From JBGQMW01 sp963769845 (GTDB lineage: Archaea; Thermoproteota; Bathyarchaeia; Bathyarchaeales; Bathycorpusculaceae): a DNA stretch of 46,418 nt. Each line of letters begins with the position of its first letter. Within the stretch, counting starts at the first letter, position 1. This document shows, piece after piece, positions 34,225-41,912 of the stretch. The DNA is taken from NCBI GenBank assembly GCA_963769845.1, contig CAVYNL010000023.1, positions 1 through 46,418 on the forward strand, given 5' to 3'. The translations under genes and the position numbers were made by a program. Below the pieces are notes generated by a model. The model was not told the DNA's origin. It did no database searches and worked only from the letters and a program-made list of their open reading frames with translations.

Positions 34225-34246
34225 AAGGAGAAAACCGGCGGAAAAG

Positions 34247-35017
34247 TTGACGCTCATACCTTCGAAATATCCTCATGCAACGACATCTCTAGCCTTGGCT
34301 TCAATGTTGATTTCAATTGCGCTCGCATGTGCTTTCTATCCGGTCTACTACGTACTTGGGACATCTGCGATGATTACATTGTCTAGCATAGTGTTTGCTG
34401 GGTTGACAGCTCCATTGCTTGGACCGTTATGGGGAAGCTTGGCTGGACTTGCTTTCGGACTGGCAGTTCCGTACGTTAACCCCGTCGTCTCGATAGGTGT
34501 ACTCACGTTCTTGAGCCCAACGGTCGGTGCGGTGATGAGCAGTCTTGTACTGTTCGGCAGGTGGAAAGAAGCTACAGTGATCTTCGCCGTTGAAATGGCA
34601 ATATGGTTCTCTCATCCATTTGCTTGGTATCAAGACATGTGGATCGTGACCTGGCAGTACTGGGTGTTGCTGGCCTTCATTGTTGTCCCTCCTATAAGGA
34701 AGTGGTTCTCTTCCGCGATAATCAACAGGAACCCCGCAAGTCTCACAGCTGCCTTGTGGTGTCTCGCATGGATTGCGAGGATAAGCGATGTGGCGACTGG
34801 AAACAACATTGGCGTTTGGATAAACAATTGGGGAACTCCAGGCATGTACATGTATTGGGTTCCGGTAACTGTCTACTACGCAATCGCAGAGTCGCTCACC
34901 TGCCTCGGAGCAGCTCTTACTGGCACGGCAGTCCTGCTCGCACTCAAGAGGGCCAACATAAGAATAATCGCACTTGACTTCTTCCAGCAGAAAAAAGGCG
35001 CTAAGCCGACAAGCTAA
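34247..35017 (+). CDS. S-component-like (ECF-type) integral membrane protein
   Basis: A 256-aa protein with six or seven hydrophobic segments, including ATTSLALASMLISIALACAF, LSSIVFAGLTAPLLGPLWGSL and AGLAFGLAVPYVNPVVSIG, then a long stretch with PTVGAVMSSLVLFGRWKE, TWQYWVLLAFIVVPPIRKW, ASLTAALWCLAWIARI and YAIAESLTCLGAALTGT. The first half resembles vitamin-transport S components; the second half is unusual, with conserved-looking aromatic loops (WYQDMWIV, WINNWGTPGMYMYW). It starts with TTG at 34247 after GGCGG and lies under an operator-like palindrome. It overlaps the 5' part of the next reading frame but ends before its likely start at 35040. Confidence 0.65.
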   Translation: MTLIPSKYPHATTSLALASMLISIALACAFYPVYYVLGTSAMITLSSIVFAGLTAPLLGPLWGSLAGLAFGLAVPYVNPVVSIGVLTFLSPTVGAVMSSLVLFGRWKEATVIFAVEMAIWFSHPFAWYQDMWIVTWQYWVLLAFIVVPPIRKWFSSAIINRNPASLTAALWCLAWIARISDVATGNNIGVWINNWGTPGMYMYWVPVTVYYAIAESLTCLGAALTGTAVLLALKRANIRIIALDFFQQKKGAKPTS

Positions 35018-35039
35018 CCGTAGGTTCGAGAAGTACGAA

Positions 35040-36077
35040 ATGAAAGCCAGAGAAGGAGACTTAATAGAGACGAGTAAGGGCATTCTCTTCGACGTGAAAG
35101 GGCTAATTCATCCTTTGGACCGAGTGATAGCCTTCATTCGCTATTTTCCAGATCAGAAGGGAAAGAGAAAAAAAGCCGGAAAAAGCTACGCGAAGGTCTA
35201 TTCCCTTCCAAAAAGATATGCATTGTTACGGCAGAGATATCCTCAGTATCTCGTGTACGACTCAGTTTTTGACGAAGTGTTGTGTGAAGTTGATGTTCGC
35301 GAGGTGAGAAGACATTACACACCTTGCGAAAAACTGAGCGAATTGCGCGTGTCGGAAAACTTGGATCCTCTTGAGAAAAACAGTTTGCAGCTAGCAGAAA
35401 AGTTGAAAGAGGAAGCGAGAATAAGATGGGATGCCCTTGGAGTTTCTGGCTCTGTTCTTGCTGGACTTCACACGTCGAAGTCTGACATTGACCTAATTGT
35501 CTATGGTACGGAAAACTGCAGAAAAGCACATTCAGCACTACGTGCATCCTTCACGCGTGAACGTTCCCAGCTGAAACGTTACACCAAAGCGGAGTTGAGA
35601 AAGCTCTTCGATTTCCGTTCGAAAGATACAGCCATGACCTTTGAGGATTTCGTTCGAACCGAATCGAACAAAGTGATGCAGGGAAAGTTCCTTGATACGG
35701 ATTACTTTGTGCGTTTCGTGAAGGAATGGAATGAAGTTGACGAAAAATACGGCGATGTTCAATACAAGAATGCTGGATACGCAAGAATCGAAGCGACGGT
35801 CGATGATGACTCAATGGCAATTTTTACTCCGTGCACTTATCGAATAGCGAATGCTAGATTCTTGGAAGGTTCAAGATTCGAGCCCGTGAAAGAAGTGGTG
35901 TCTTTCCGCGGCAGATTCTGTGAACAGGCCAAGGCAGGGGAGAGGATAGTTGCCCGGGGGAAAATCGAGCAGGTCACGGACACGAGAAGCAAGTCACAGC
36001 ACTTCAGGCTGTTGGTGGGAAACAACCACGAGGACTTCATCGTTCCTCAATACAACGGGCTGTTTCGGTCGAAATAA
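35040..36077 (+). CDS. Nucleotidyltransferase-fold protein, paralog 1
   Basis: A 345-aa member of a three-gene local family. From ATG 35040 the protein starts MKAREGDLIETSKGILFDVK, which aligns with the other two at their (TFV/AIV)TREG(F/I)I(F/L) N-termini. A middle nucleotidyltransferase core follows: SGSVLAGLHTSKSDIDLIVYG, the pol-beta pattern GS...DhD. Further on comes GYARIEATVDDDSMAIFTPC (the third acidic site may be here) and an OB-like C-terminal part (GERIVARGKIEQV). The frame is open from 34974. It converges with the small gene at 36047, with a 31-base overlap. Function unknown; nucleotide transfer to RNA, protein or a small molecule are all possible. Confidence 0.75.
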   Translation: MKAREGDLIETSKGILFDVKGLIHPLDRVIAFIRYFPDQKGKRKKAGKSYAKVYSLPKRYALLRQRYPQYLVYDSVFDEVLCEVDVREVRRHYTPCEKLSELRVSENLDPLEKNSLQLAEKLKEEARIRWDALGVSGSVLAGLHTSKSDIDLIVYGTENCRKAHSALRASFTRERSQLKRYTKAELRKLFDFRSKDTAMTFEDFVRTESNKVMQGKFLDTDYFVRFVKEWNEVDEKYGDVQYKNAGYARIEATVDDDSMAIFTPCTYRIANARFLEGSRFEPVKEVVSFRGRFCEQAKAGERIVARGKIEQVTDTRSKSQHFRLLVGNNHEDFIVPQYNGLFRSK

Positions 36078-36427
36078 CTTATCTCCTTTTCAACCTCAAT
36101 TGAGAAACCTGAATTCGCTAGAAAATCCTCCACACTGTGTACGTAGCTATCGTGGGCACCATAAGAGATTCCCATAAGCCCTTTTCCAGCGGCACATGCG
36201 ATTATCTCAACTTTTGTCTCATTGTCAGAGGCTTGTTCTAAGGTGATCAGCAGAGCAGCATCGTTCTCAACCCTGAAGAAATAGTGTTCTCCCAAGATGA
36301 CTCCTTTCAACGATTCTCCTGACTTACCAAACTTCCTTGCATATATGTCACCGAACTCTGCACTCAGAGCTTGGAAAACGTTTTCAAAAGGGCTTTTTAC
36401 GTTGCACCTCAAGTAATGTGACGTCAT
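36047..36427 (-). CDS. Conserved-looking hypothetical protein, unknown function
   Basis: A 126-aa protein with an alternating pattern suggesting an alpha/beta fold: SPFENVFQALSAEFGDIYARKFG (about residues 12-34), FRVENDAALLITLEQASD (about 50-67), TKVEIIACAAGKGLMGISYG (about 70-89) and YVHSVEDFLANSGFSIEVE (about 94-112). No membrane segment or metal motif. It starts at ATG 36427. Its 3' end overlaps the end of NTase paralog 1 by 31 bases, tail to tail. Not recognised. Confidence 0.55.
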   Translation of the reverse strand: MTSHYLRCNVKSPFENVFQALSAEFGDIYARKFGKSGESLKGVILGEHYFFRVENDAALLITLEQASDNETKVEIIACAAGKGLMGISYGAHDSYVHSVEDFLANSGFSIEVEKEISYFDRNSPLY

Positions 36428-36440
36428 GACGCATCCTCCG

Positions 36441-37520
36441 CTAAAAGAGCCTACTGCGATTCGAGCTCTTAAGGACTTGTTCGTAGTATCGCGGGCAATA
36501 GGTCAAGACTATTTGGTAGAAGCTGTTCCTTGGAGCAATTACCTTTTCCAGGTTCCCCTCAGCGCAGACAGCCTCGTCCGTGCGTGCTTGCATTCGAAAC
36601 TCTTCCAAGTAAGAGACGATCCTGTTAACCTCAACAGCTTCTTTTGCGCCCTTCAAGATCTTCAGGGGTTCGATACGGTACACCGATGGGATAAAAGCAG
36701 AATCTCCATCGTCTTTGACCCTAGCCACTAATTTGGTCCAGCCCATCTGCTCGACCCTTGCTTCTGTGTTATATTCATTGGTGACTTCATCCCATTCTTT
36801 GACTGGTTCAAATTCCGTCTTTATGGTTCTGCCGGATTTTTGGTCTTTGTACAGCGCATAGATGAGTTTCCTGCGTTGATGCCGCACGTATTCTTCTGGG
36901 CTGTAGTTTTTGAAGCGCCAAGTCTTGCCTTCCACAGCTTGGTCTGTCATAAACTCGTTCAGAAACGGTGATGAACCGTTCTCGTAGAACTGGTCAAGGG
37001 ACTCACGGAGTCTGGCTACATTTCTGCTACCGTATATGATTAGGTCAATGTCAGAGAACTTTGGATGGTAGAATCCGTGGAGTAGCGAGCCGAAAACGCC
37101 GAAATTCTTCACAGAGACGTCTGCGTGGGCGCATGTGAAATCTAGGGCTTCTTGCATTGCCGAGTGAAGATCATCTCTCGGTCTTGTCTCTACGAGTTCT
37201 TGGAGTCTCACTTCTGGCTTTCGTATTTCAGAAATGTCTCGGCGTTCAACTCCGACAATCTTTTGCTGAAGCATCTCGTTAGGGATCAGGTATTCTCTAC
37301 GCTTTTTTCGTATGAATTCCCAGCCTTCGTCTCCGTAGAACTTGTAGTGGACGGTGTTCCCACCGTTCCTCAGCGCTCTAGGATCGTCAGATCGGAATAG
37401 TGTCGCAGGCGCATATTCAGGGTCGCAGAAGTAGGCGTTTGACGGATGGGCATAACCTAAGACGCGAAGAATGATGCCTTCCCGTGTAACGATTGCATCT
37501 CGATCCCTCAGTCTTGGCAT
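36441..37520 (-). CDS. Nucleotidyltransferase-fold protein, paralog 2
   Basis: A protein of about 359 aa with the same three-part plan as 35040-36077 and 37508-38521. N-terminus MPRLRDRDAIVTREGIILRV; core VFGSLLHGFYHPKFSDIDLIIYG; then GWTKLVARVKDDGDSAFIPSVYRI; C-terminus DEAVCAEGNLEKVIAPRN. ATG 37520 or 37526 starts it, overlapping the stop of paralog 3. This is the form closest to widely distributed archaeal proteins, often labelled predicted nucleotidyltransferases. The catalytic Asp pair (SDID) is intact, so an active enzyme is plausible. Substrate unknown. Confidence 0.78.
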   Translation of the reverse strand: MPRLRDRDAIVTREGIILRVLGYAHPSNAYFCDPEYAPATLFRSDDPRALRNGGNTVHYKFYGDEGWEFIRKKRREYLIPNEMLQQKIVGVERRDISEIRKPEVRLQELVETRPRDDLHSAMQEALDFTCAHADVSVKNFGVFGSLLHGFYHPKFSDIDLIIYGSRNVARLRESLDQFYENGSSPFLNEFMTDQAVEGKTWRFKNYSPEEYVRHQRRKLIYALYKDQKSGRTIKTEFEPVKEWDEVTNEYNTEARVEQMGWTKLVARVKDDGDSAFIPSVYRIEPLKILKGAKEAVEVNRIVSYLEEFRMQARTDEAVCAEGNLEKVIAPRNSFYQIVLTYCPRYYEQVLKSSNRSRLF

Positions 37521-38521
37521 GGCCAAATGTGCTCTTCCTCACTCGTTCCTGTTCCAACGACTACTTGATGGAAACTCTTGTCTGTTTGGAGGTTCTTGAC
37601 ATACTCAAGCATCCCTGAAACGCGGATCTTGTCTCCTTTCCTGGCGACGTTTCTGTAGCAGCCGACCATGGACATGACGCGCTTTGGAAGCTTGTCTTTG
37701 GACAAGACTGAAGCTTCATTTGCTGGAACGTAGGATGCGATGCCGTAGGTTGCTGGACGAAACATCGATTCTCTGTCGTCTTTGATCTTGCATTCAAAAC
37801 TGACAGGATTCAAGGGCGTGTACTTGAGCTGTCCGTACTTGTAGTTGACCTCTTCGGGCTTGCGGACCGCGTTGTACATGAATACCCTGCCGAGGTATTT
37901 TCCCTTGTACTTTCGAGCAGCGTCCAGTCGGTTGCTGAACTTGTAGCTCAGTTTCCCAAGGCCAACGAGTCTGCTGATGGTTCGTTCAAGCCTGCGGAAG
38001 TTCCGTGCGCCGTAGACGACCAGGTCTATGTCCGAGTTTGTCCTGTGCATGCTGAGCGCGACAGAACCGTGGATGCCGAAATCCTTCATGCCTATTCCTG
38101 ATTCTTTTGAAAGTAGGTTCACGAGGTTCAACGTCATCTCCTCCAACGCGTCTCTGCTTTTCTGGCGAGTTAGACGCTGCAGACACGCGCTTGGGACGTA
38201 GACTTTTTTCACGGATGTCAAGGGGACACTGATCACTTCTTTGGTTCTAAACGAGCAAAAAAAGACATAGTCTGGGAAATGGGCCCTGAAAGTTTCTAGG
38301 AACATCTGATAGTTGCGTGCAGTGTAGAGTTTCTCGGCCCTGAAGAGTTCTTCCTTTTCGTATGTCCATGTGCTGTCCAGAAAATCCAAGCGAAAGAACT
38401 TCTTGAAACGCGAAGGGATATACTTTGAAAAAGCAAAGACGCGTCCTGGCGGATGTTCGTATCCGAACACGTTGAATATGAAGCCTTCTCTGGTTACGAA
38501 CGTGTCGCCATCCATGGGCAT
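37508..38521 (-). CDS. Nucleotidyltransferase-fold protein, paralog 3
   Basis: A protein of about 337 aa, best start ATG 38521 (MPMDGDTFVTREGFIF); the frame is open to 38575 but the extra N-terminus is unlike the paralogs. Core HGSVALSMHRTNSDIDLVVYG, then NPVSFECKIKDDRESMFRPATYGI, C-terminal GDKIRVSGMLEYVKN. Gene order 3-2 on the minus strand with a 13-base overlap, so they are co-transcribed. A dyad (38565-38571/38581-38587) separates it from the divergent winged-helix gene at 38644, suggesting shared control. Confidence 0.76.
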   Translation of the reverse strand: MPMDGDTFVTREGFIFNVFGYEHPPGRVFAFSKYIPSRFKKFFRLDFLDSTWTYEKEELFRAEKLYTARNYQMFLETFRAHFPDYVFFCSFRTKEVISVPLTSVKKVYVPSACLQRLTRQKSRDALEEMTLNLVNLLSKESGIGMKDFGIHGSVALSMHRTNSDIDLVVYGARNFRRLERTISRLVGLGKLSYKFSNRLDAARKYKGKYLGRVFMYNAVRKPEEVNYKYGQLKYTPLNPVSFECKIKDDRESMFRPATYGIASYVPANEASVLSKDKLPKRVMSMVGCYRNVARKGDKIRVSGMLEYVKNLQTDKSFHQVVVGTGTSEEEHIWPCQD

Positions 38522-38564
38522 CCATCGTTGAGCAGGCGTCACATGCACCTCAGTAAGAGTGAGA

Positions 38565-38587
38565 CAATAGGGCAAAAAAACCTATTG
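38565..38587. promoter_or_regulatory. Dyad symmetry between NTase and regulator genes
   Basis: CAATAGG (38565-38571) and CCTATTG (38581-38587) form a perfect seven-base inverted repeat around GCAAAAAAA, in the divergent intergenic region upstream of NTase paralog 3 (-) and the winged-helix protein (+). It is a candidate operator for that regulator. Confidence 0.45.
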
Positions 38588-38643
38588 CACCGAGCCATAA
38601 TGCTTAAAGAGCGAGTCTGAGAAAGCAAGATGAAGGAATCAGG

Positions 38644-39129
38644 TTGAGCACGGACCTACATCCCTACGTAGTTTTTCTTCATTCTGATCAGAAAGCCAGA
38701 GTGCTTAGCGCCATTTTCGGTTCAAAGGCAGCCGTTAACATCCTGAGGTTTTCGCTTGAGCAGGGGATTGCGTCGAAAATCTACCAGAAAGACCTCCTCA
38801 TGAAGTTGGACTATTCTAACAAGACCGTTATTGGGAATTTGAAGTCGCTTACGAAGCTCGGGGTCCTCACAGAAGACATGGAGAAAGCTCACAAAAACAA
38901 ACGTATCACCTGGGTTAAGGCGTATCAGCTGTCAGACGCTGGAAGATGGTTTGCACTCCTTATTGCTAGAGAAAGTGACCTCTCAGACGGGGAGAAAGCG
39001 GCGATTCTGCAGAGCCTTTTCAGAAGCTACATAAGATGGGTCAAAGATCTCTCTCAAAGACTGCACGTGGACAAGAGAGTCTTAGAAAGTGCTTTCGCCG
39101 AAGAGATGAATGCAGGAGAGCGAGGATGA
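38644..39129 (+). CDS. Winged-helix transcriptional regulator
   Basis: A 161-aa protein with a winged-helix DNA-binding core: AAVNILRFSLEQGIASKIYQKDLLMKLDYSNKTVIGNLKSLTKLGVLTEDMEK (about residues 29-81), and a following RITWVKAYQLSDAGRWFALLI segment (about 86-106) in the position of the wing. The C-terminus is helical. TTG start at 38644 with AAGGA about seven bases upstream. Its stop overlaps the start of mobB (ATGATGA), so both are translated together. The target is unknown; the dyad at 38565 suggests the NTase genes. Confidence 0.75.
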   Translation: MSTDLHPYVVFLHSDQKARVLSAIFGSKAAVNILRFSLEQGIASKIYQKDLLMKLDYSNKTVIGNLKSLTKLGVLTEDMEKAHKNKRITWVKAYQLSDAGRWFALLIARESDLSDGEKAAILQSLFRSYIRWVKDLSQRLHVDKRVLESAFAEEMNAGERG

Positions 39130-39650
39130 TGCCAGTAGTCATCCCTGTGGTCGGGGGAAAAAAATCTGGAAAAACGACCACGATCGAGCTGCTTGTAAAA
39201 GACTTGGCTCACAGAGGCTACAAGGTTGCTGTTGCAAAGTGCATTCCTGAGCCTGATTTCACAATTGACACAGAGGGAAAGGATACGTGGCGTTTCGCCC
39301 GTGCAGGGGCGAAGGTAGTTGTAGGAGTTTCTTCTGATGAAGTTGCCACGATTGAGAAAGTACACACTGCGAGCTTCTCACTCGATGATATTCTGAGAAG
39401 GTGCAGTGACGTTGACGTAGTGTTTCTGGAGGGTTTCAGAAAGCTGGCTGTGGCGGATAAGCGTTTTCCGAAGATCGTGATCGCGAAGTCTGGGGAAGAC
39501 GTTGCAGAGGCGGTTGAGACTTTTGAGCCTATTCTGGCTTGTGCAGGGTCGTACAACACGGAGAAGGATTATCCTGCGATACCTTACGTAGATGTTCTGC
39601 TAGGTCCGAAGAAGCTTGCAGATATCGTTGAGAAGCTTGTTGAAAAATGA
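39126..39650 (+). CDS. mobB: Molybdopterin-guanine dinucleotide biosynthesis protein B
   Basis: P-loop GTPase-like protein that assists formation of the bis-MGD cofactor, 174 aa. Walker A is GGKKSGKTTT (about residues 10-19), and DTWRFARAGAKVVVGVS (about 55-71) and VFLEGFRK are typical MobB motifs. The C-terminus ends LLGPKKLADIVEKLVEK. ATG 39126 overlaps the stop of the winged-helix gene. It fits the need for MGD in FwdB and possibly other Mo/W enzymes. Confidence 0.92.
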   Translation: MMPVVIPVVGGKKSGKTTTIELLVKDLAHRGYKVAVAKCIPEPDFTIDTEGKDTWRFARAGAKVVVGVSSDEVATIEKVHTASFSLDDILRRCSDVDVVFLEGFRKLAVADKRFPKIVIAKSGEDVAEAVETFEPILACAGSYNTEKDYPAIPYVDVLLGPKKLADIVEKLVEK

Positions 39651-39794
39651 GTTGTAACTTGAGTGTGTTGGGGTCAGGTTATTGGGGTTTGGAGACGTTA
39701 TTAGAGGGGGAGATGGGAGAAAGGAGATAGGGAAAAATACATAATAAATCTCCAAACCTTTCCACCCCGACGGTCAACACGCTCTTGTTACATC
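39651..39794. repeat. Long imperfect inverted repeat between mobB and cdvC
   Basis: Left arm 39651-39703 and right arm 39742-39794 are about 74% complementary (37 of 50 positions by eye, with one gap), with a loop of about 38 bases. Matching blocks include TGTAAC, GAG.GTGTTG, GG.TTTGGAGA and TTATTA. It fills the intergenic gap between two convergent genes, and so could form one long hairpin in either transcript. It may be a MITE-like relic or a two-way terminator. Confidence 0.7.
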
Positions 39795-39800
39795 ACCTTT

Positions 39801-40979
39801 CTAGAGTGCTTTGAAGGCCTCAGACCATCTGTTGTACATTGAGAGCATGTCGAGTGAGACGCTGGGTTTTCTTTCTTCGAGGATTTGTCTGAAATCGTCC
39901 ATCGTCAAAGGTCTTGGCTTTGCTTTTTTGTCGTTTGCCATTCCGGTCTCGAAGAACTCGCCGATGAGCTTCAGCTGGGCTGATTGGGCTACGTCTCTGA
40001 TGTCGCTTCCTGAGAAGCCTTCTGACAGTCTGGCAAGTTCATGCAAATCTACATCCTGGGCTAGCTGCAAGTTTGTCGAGTAGAGTTTGAACATCATCAA
40101 TCTGGTGTGATGGTCTGGAAGGGGCACGAGTATTCTTTTCTGGAACCTCCTGATGAAGGCCCAGTCCAAGTCCCAAGGCTTGTTTGTGGCTCCGATAACG
40201 TAAACGTGCAGGTTCTTGCCCTTGTCAACGATGCCGTCCATTTCCTTCAAGAACTGGTTTCGAACGCGGATTTCGCCGCCGACCTCGTTTGAATGCTTGC
40301 CCATCATGGAGTCGAGCTCGTCAATGAAGACTATCGCAGCCTTCCCTTCGGTTGCTGACTTGCGGACGGAAGTGAAGAGCTTGGCGACGTTCTGTTCTGC
40401 TTCGCCCAGCCACTTGGACATGATCGAGGCAGCGTCGATCGAGACGAAGGTTGCATCGATCTCCGTAGCTACTGCCGCGGCAAGAAGGGTCTTTCCACAA
40501 CCAGGCGGCCCGAAGAGGAGTATGCCTCTTGGCCAGCCCAGAGGGAACAGGTCTGGTCTTTGTACTGGATAGACTATGGCTTCTTTTACTGCCTTCTTTG
40601 CTGGGTCTAGCCCGACCACGGTGTCCCATCTTACGTTGGGTTTCTCGGTGACTATTAGTTCTTCGTAGCTTGATTTTCCTTCTTCTGCCGGTTTGCCCTG
40701 GGTTTCCATCGTTCCGTTTCTGCATTCTGCGTGCTGCACTGTTCCTACGGCCCCTTGTAGGGCTTTTATTCTTTCTTGGTATGCTATGGCGCGTTGGATG
40801 TAGACTTTGTTGAGGCCATAGTCGGGATATAGTTGGACGAGCTGCAGGAGGCTTTCGATGGCTTTCTGGTACGTTGTGATTGCCATGCCTTTTGCGCCCT
40901 GTTTGTCCAGCCGCACTGCTTCCAATGCGTAGTTGGTTGCAGATTTTTCAAGTTCTTGGGATGCGCTCATGCTTTTCAT
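39801..40979 (-). CDS. cdvC: CdvC (Vps4-type AAA ATPase)
   Basis: ATPase that remodels and disassembles ESCRT-III filaments in archaeal cell division. 392 aa. MIT domain at about residues 8-70 (three helices, ATNYALEAVRLDKQGAKGMA...), short linker, then AAA core with Walker A GPPGCGKT (157-164), pore loop region MSKWLGEAEQNVAKLF (about 187-202), Walker B IVFIDELDS (216-224), sensor/arginine finger region (FIRRFQKRILVPLPDHHTR) and a C-terminal helix (LDMLSMYNRWSEAF) as in Vps4. Overlaps the cdvB stop (ATGA). The MIT domain should recognise proline-rich MIM2 peptides in the CdvB proteins. Confidence 0.95.
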   Translation of the reverse strand: MKSMSASQELEKSATNYALEAVRLDKQGAKGMAITTYQKAIESLLQLVQLYPDYGLNKVYIQRAIAYQERIKALQGAVGTVQHAECRNGTMETQGKPAEEGKSSYEELIVTEKPNVRWDTVVGLDPAKKAVKEAIVYPVQRPDLFPLGWPRGILLFGPPGCGKTLLAAAVATEIDATFVSIDAASIMSKWLGEAEQNVAKLFTSVRKSATEGKAAIVFIDELDSMMGKHSNEVGGEIRVRNQFLKEMDGIVDKGKNLHVYVIGATNKPWDLDWAFIRRFQKRILVPLPDHHTRLMMFKLYSTNLQLAQDVDLHELARLSEGFSGSDIRDVAQSAQLKLIGEFFETGMANDKKAKPRPLTMDDFRQILEERKPSVSLDMLSMYNRWSEAFKAL

Positions 40980-41902
40980 TCTCCAGTTTTCAATTCAACC
41001 TTTATTCTCCCTTTGGACCCCAGGCTTTCCAGGGCTTTTTCGATTTCCTCGTTTGAGGTTGACAAGTCGACCGAGCATTTTTCTAGGTCGATTTGTCCGT
41101 TTCTTTTTCTGAGGTAATCTAGAAGAATTTCTTCTAGCTGGTGATTTTCAACTTTCAAGGAGATTTCCTTGATTTCTGATTTTTTATAAGAAATGAGGGT
41201 TTGGGAAGAATCTTTTCCTGATTCTTCTATGCTTCTGTGGGTTGATGTTTCTGAAACGTTGGTTGTTAGTGCAACCATTTCTTTCAGTGCGTTCTGCGCG
41301 GCTTCTTGAATTTTGAGAGTGACCGGCGGTTCGGGAAGAGCCTCGGAAAGCTTTTGTTCAACGACCATCGTGACTTCGTTTAGTATTTCTTCACCGCCCG
41401 GTGTTTTTCTTTCAACAGGAATCATTGAAGCATCAGCGGTTATCTTGGTGGAGTACAGCGTCTCGCTTATCGTTTCGTTTACCTTGGTGAGCTCGGATGA
41501 AACGTCTGGCAGAACTTCGAGGAGATCTTGGGATACTCTTTGCAGAAGTCGCAGTGAAGGTTTGAGGTCTACGACGATGTCGCTTAGTTCTCTGATTGTT
41601 TCAAGCCTTAGAATGACACGTTCGATGGCAAGCTCTACGTCGTACAAGAACTTTATCAGCTTGCGGACTTCTGCGACTTCGCCTGCGAAGACTGTGGCTC
41701 TGTCTTTGTTGTTTTTTTCGTATGCGCCTACGCAGGTTTCAAAAAGAACTTTGTGTCTTTCTCTAAGACGGAATGATGCTTGGTTAAGCCTACCTTGTTG
41801 CACCCTGAGTGCATGGATGGACCGTGTGGCGGTTTCGCGGAGTGGTGGAGGGCTGGAACGGATGAATCCTCTGATACGCTGTCCCTCCGCCGGTACTCTC
41901 AC
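40976..41902 (-). CDS. cdvB: CdvB (ESCRT-III protein with winged-helix tail)
   Basis: ESCRT-III filament protein, 308 aa. The helical core spans residues 20-150 (RATVFAGEVAEVRKLIKFLYD, AIERVILRLETIRELSDIV). A proline-rich peptide ALPEPPVTLKI (188-198) resembles a MIM2 MIT-binding motif. A C-terminal winged-helix domain (about 252-305, QLEEILLDYLRKRNGQIDLEK) is the part that binds CdvA in characterised archaea. GTG start at 41902, 11 bases after the cdvA stop with no clear ribosome-binding site. It lies between cdvA and cdvC. Confidence 0.92.
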   Translation of the reverse strand: MRVPAEGQRIRGFIRSSPPPLRETATRSIHALRVQQGRLNQASFRLRERHKVLFETCVGAYEKNNKDRATVFAGEVAEVRKLIKFLYDVELAIERVILRLETIRELSDIVVDLKPSLRLLQRVSQDLLEVLPDVSSELTKVNETISETLYSTKITADASMIPVERKTPGGEEILNEVTMVVEQKLSEALPEPPVTLKIQEAAQNALKEMVALTTNVSETSTHRSIEESGKDSSQTLISYKKSEIKEISLKVENHQLEEILLDYLRKRNGQIDLEKCSVDLSTSNEEIEKALESLGSKGRIKVELKTGE

Positions 41903-41912
41903 TTTTTAATTT

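Noticed and set aside
36426..36731. 101-codon plus-strand frame over the end of NTase paralog 2
   Set aside because: It lies antisense to a gene with clear catalytic motifs, and its translation has no recognisable pattern.
35040..38521. tRNA CCA-adding enzyme for the nucleotidyltransferase-like genes
   Set aside because: The length, N-terminal TREG domain and C-terminal OB-like part do not match archaeal CCA-adding enzymes, and the core motif is only superfamily-level.
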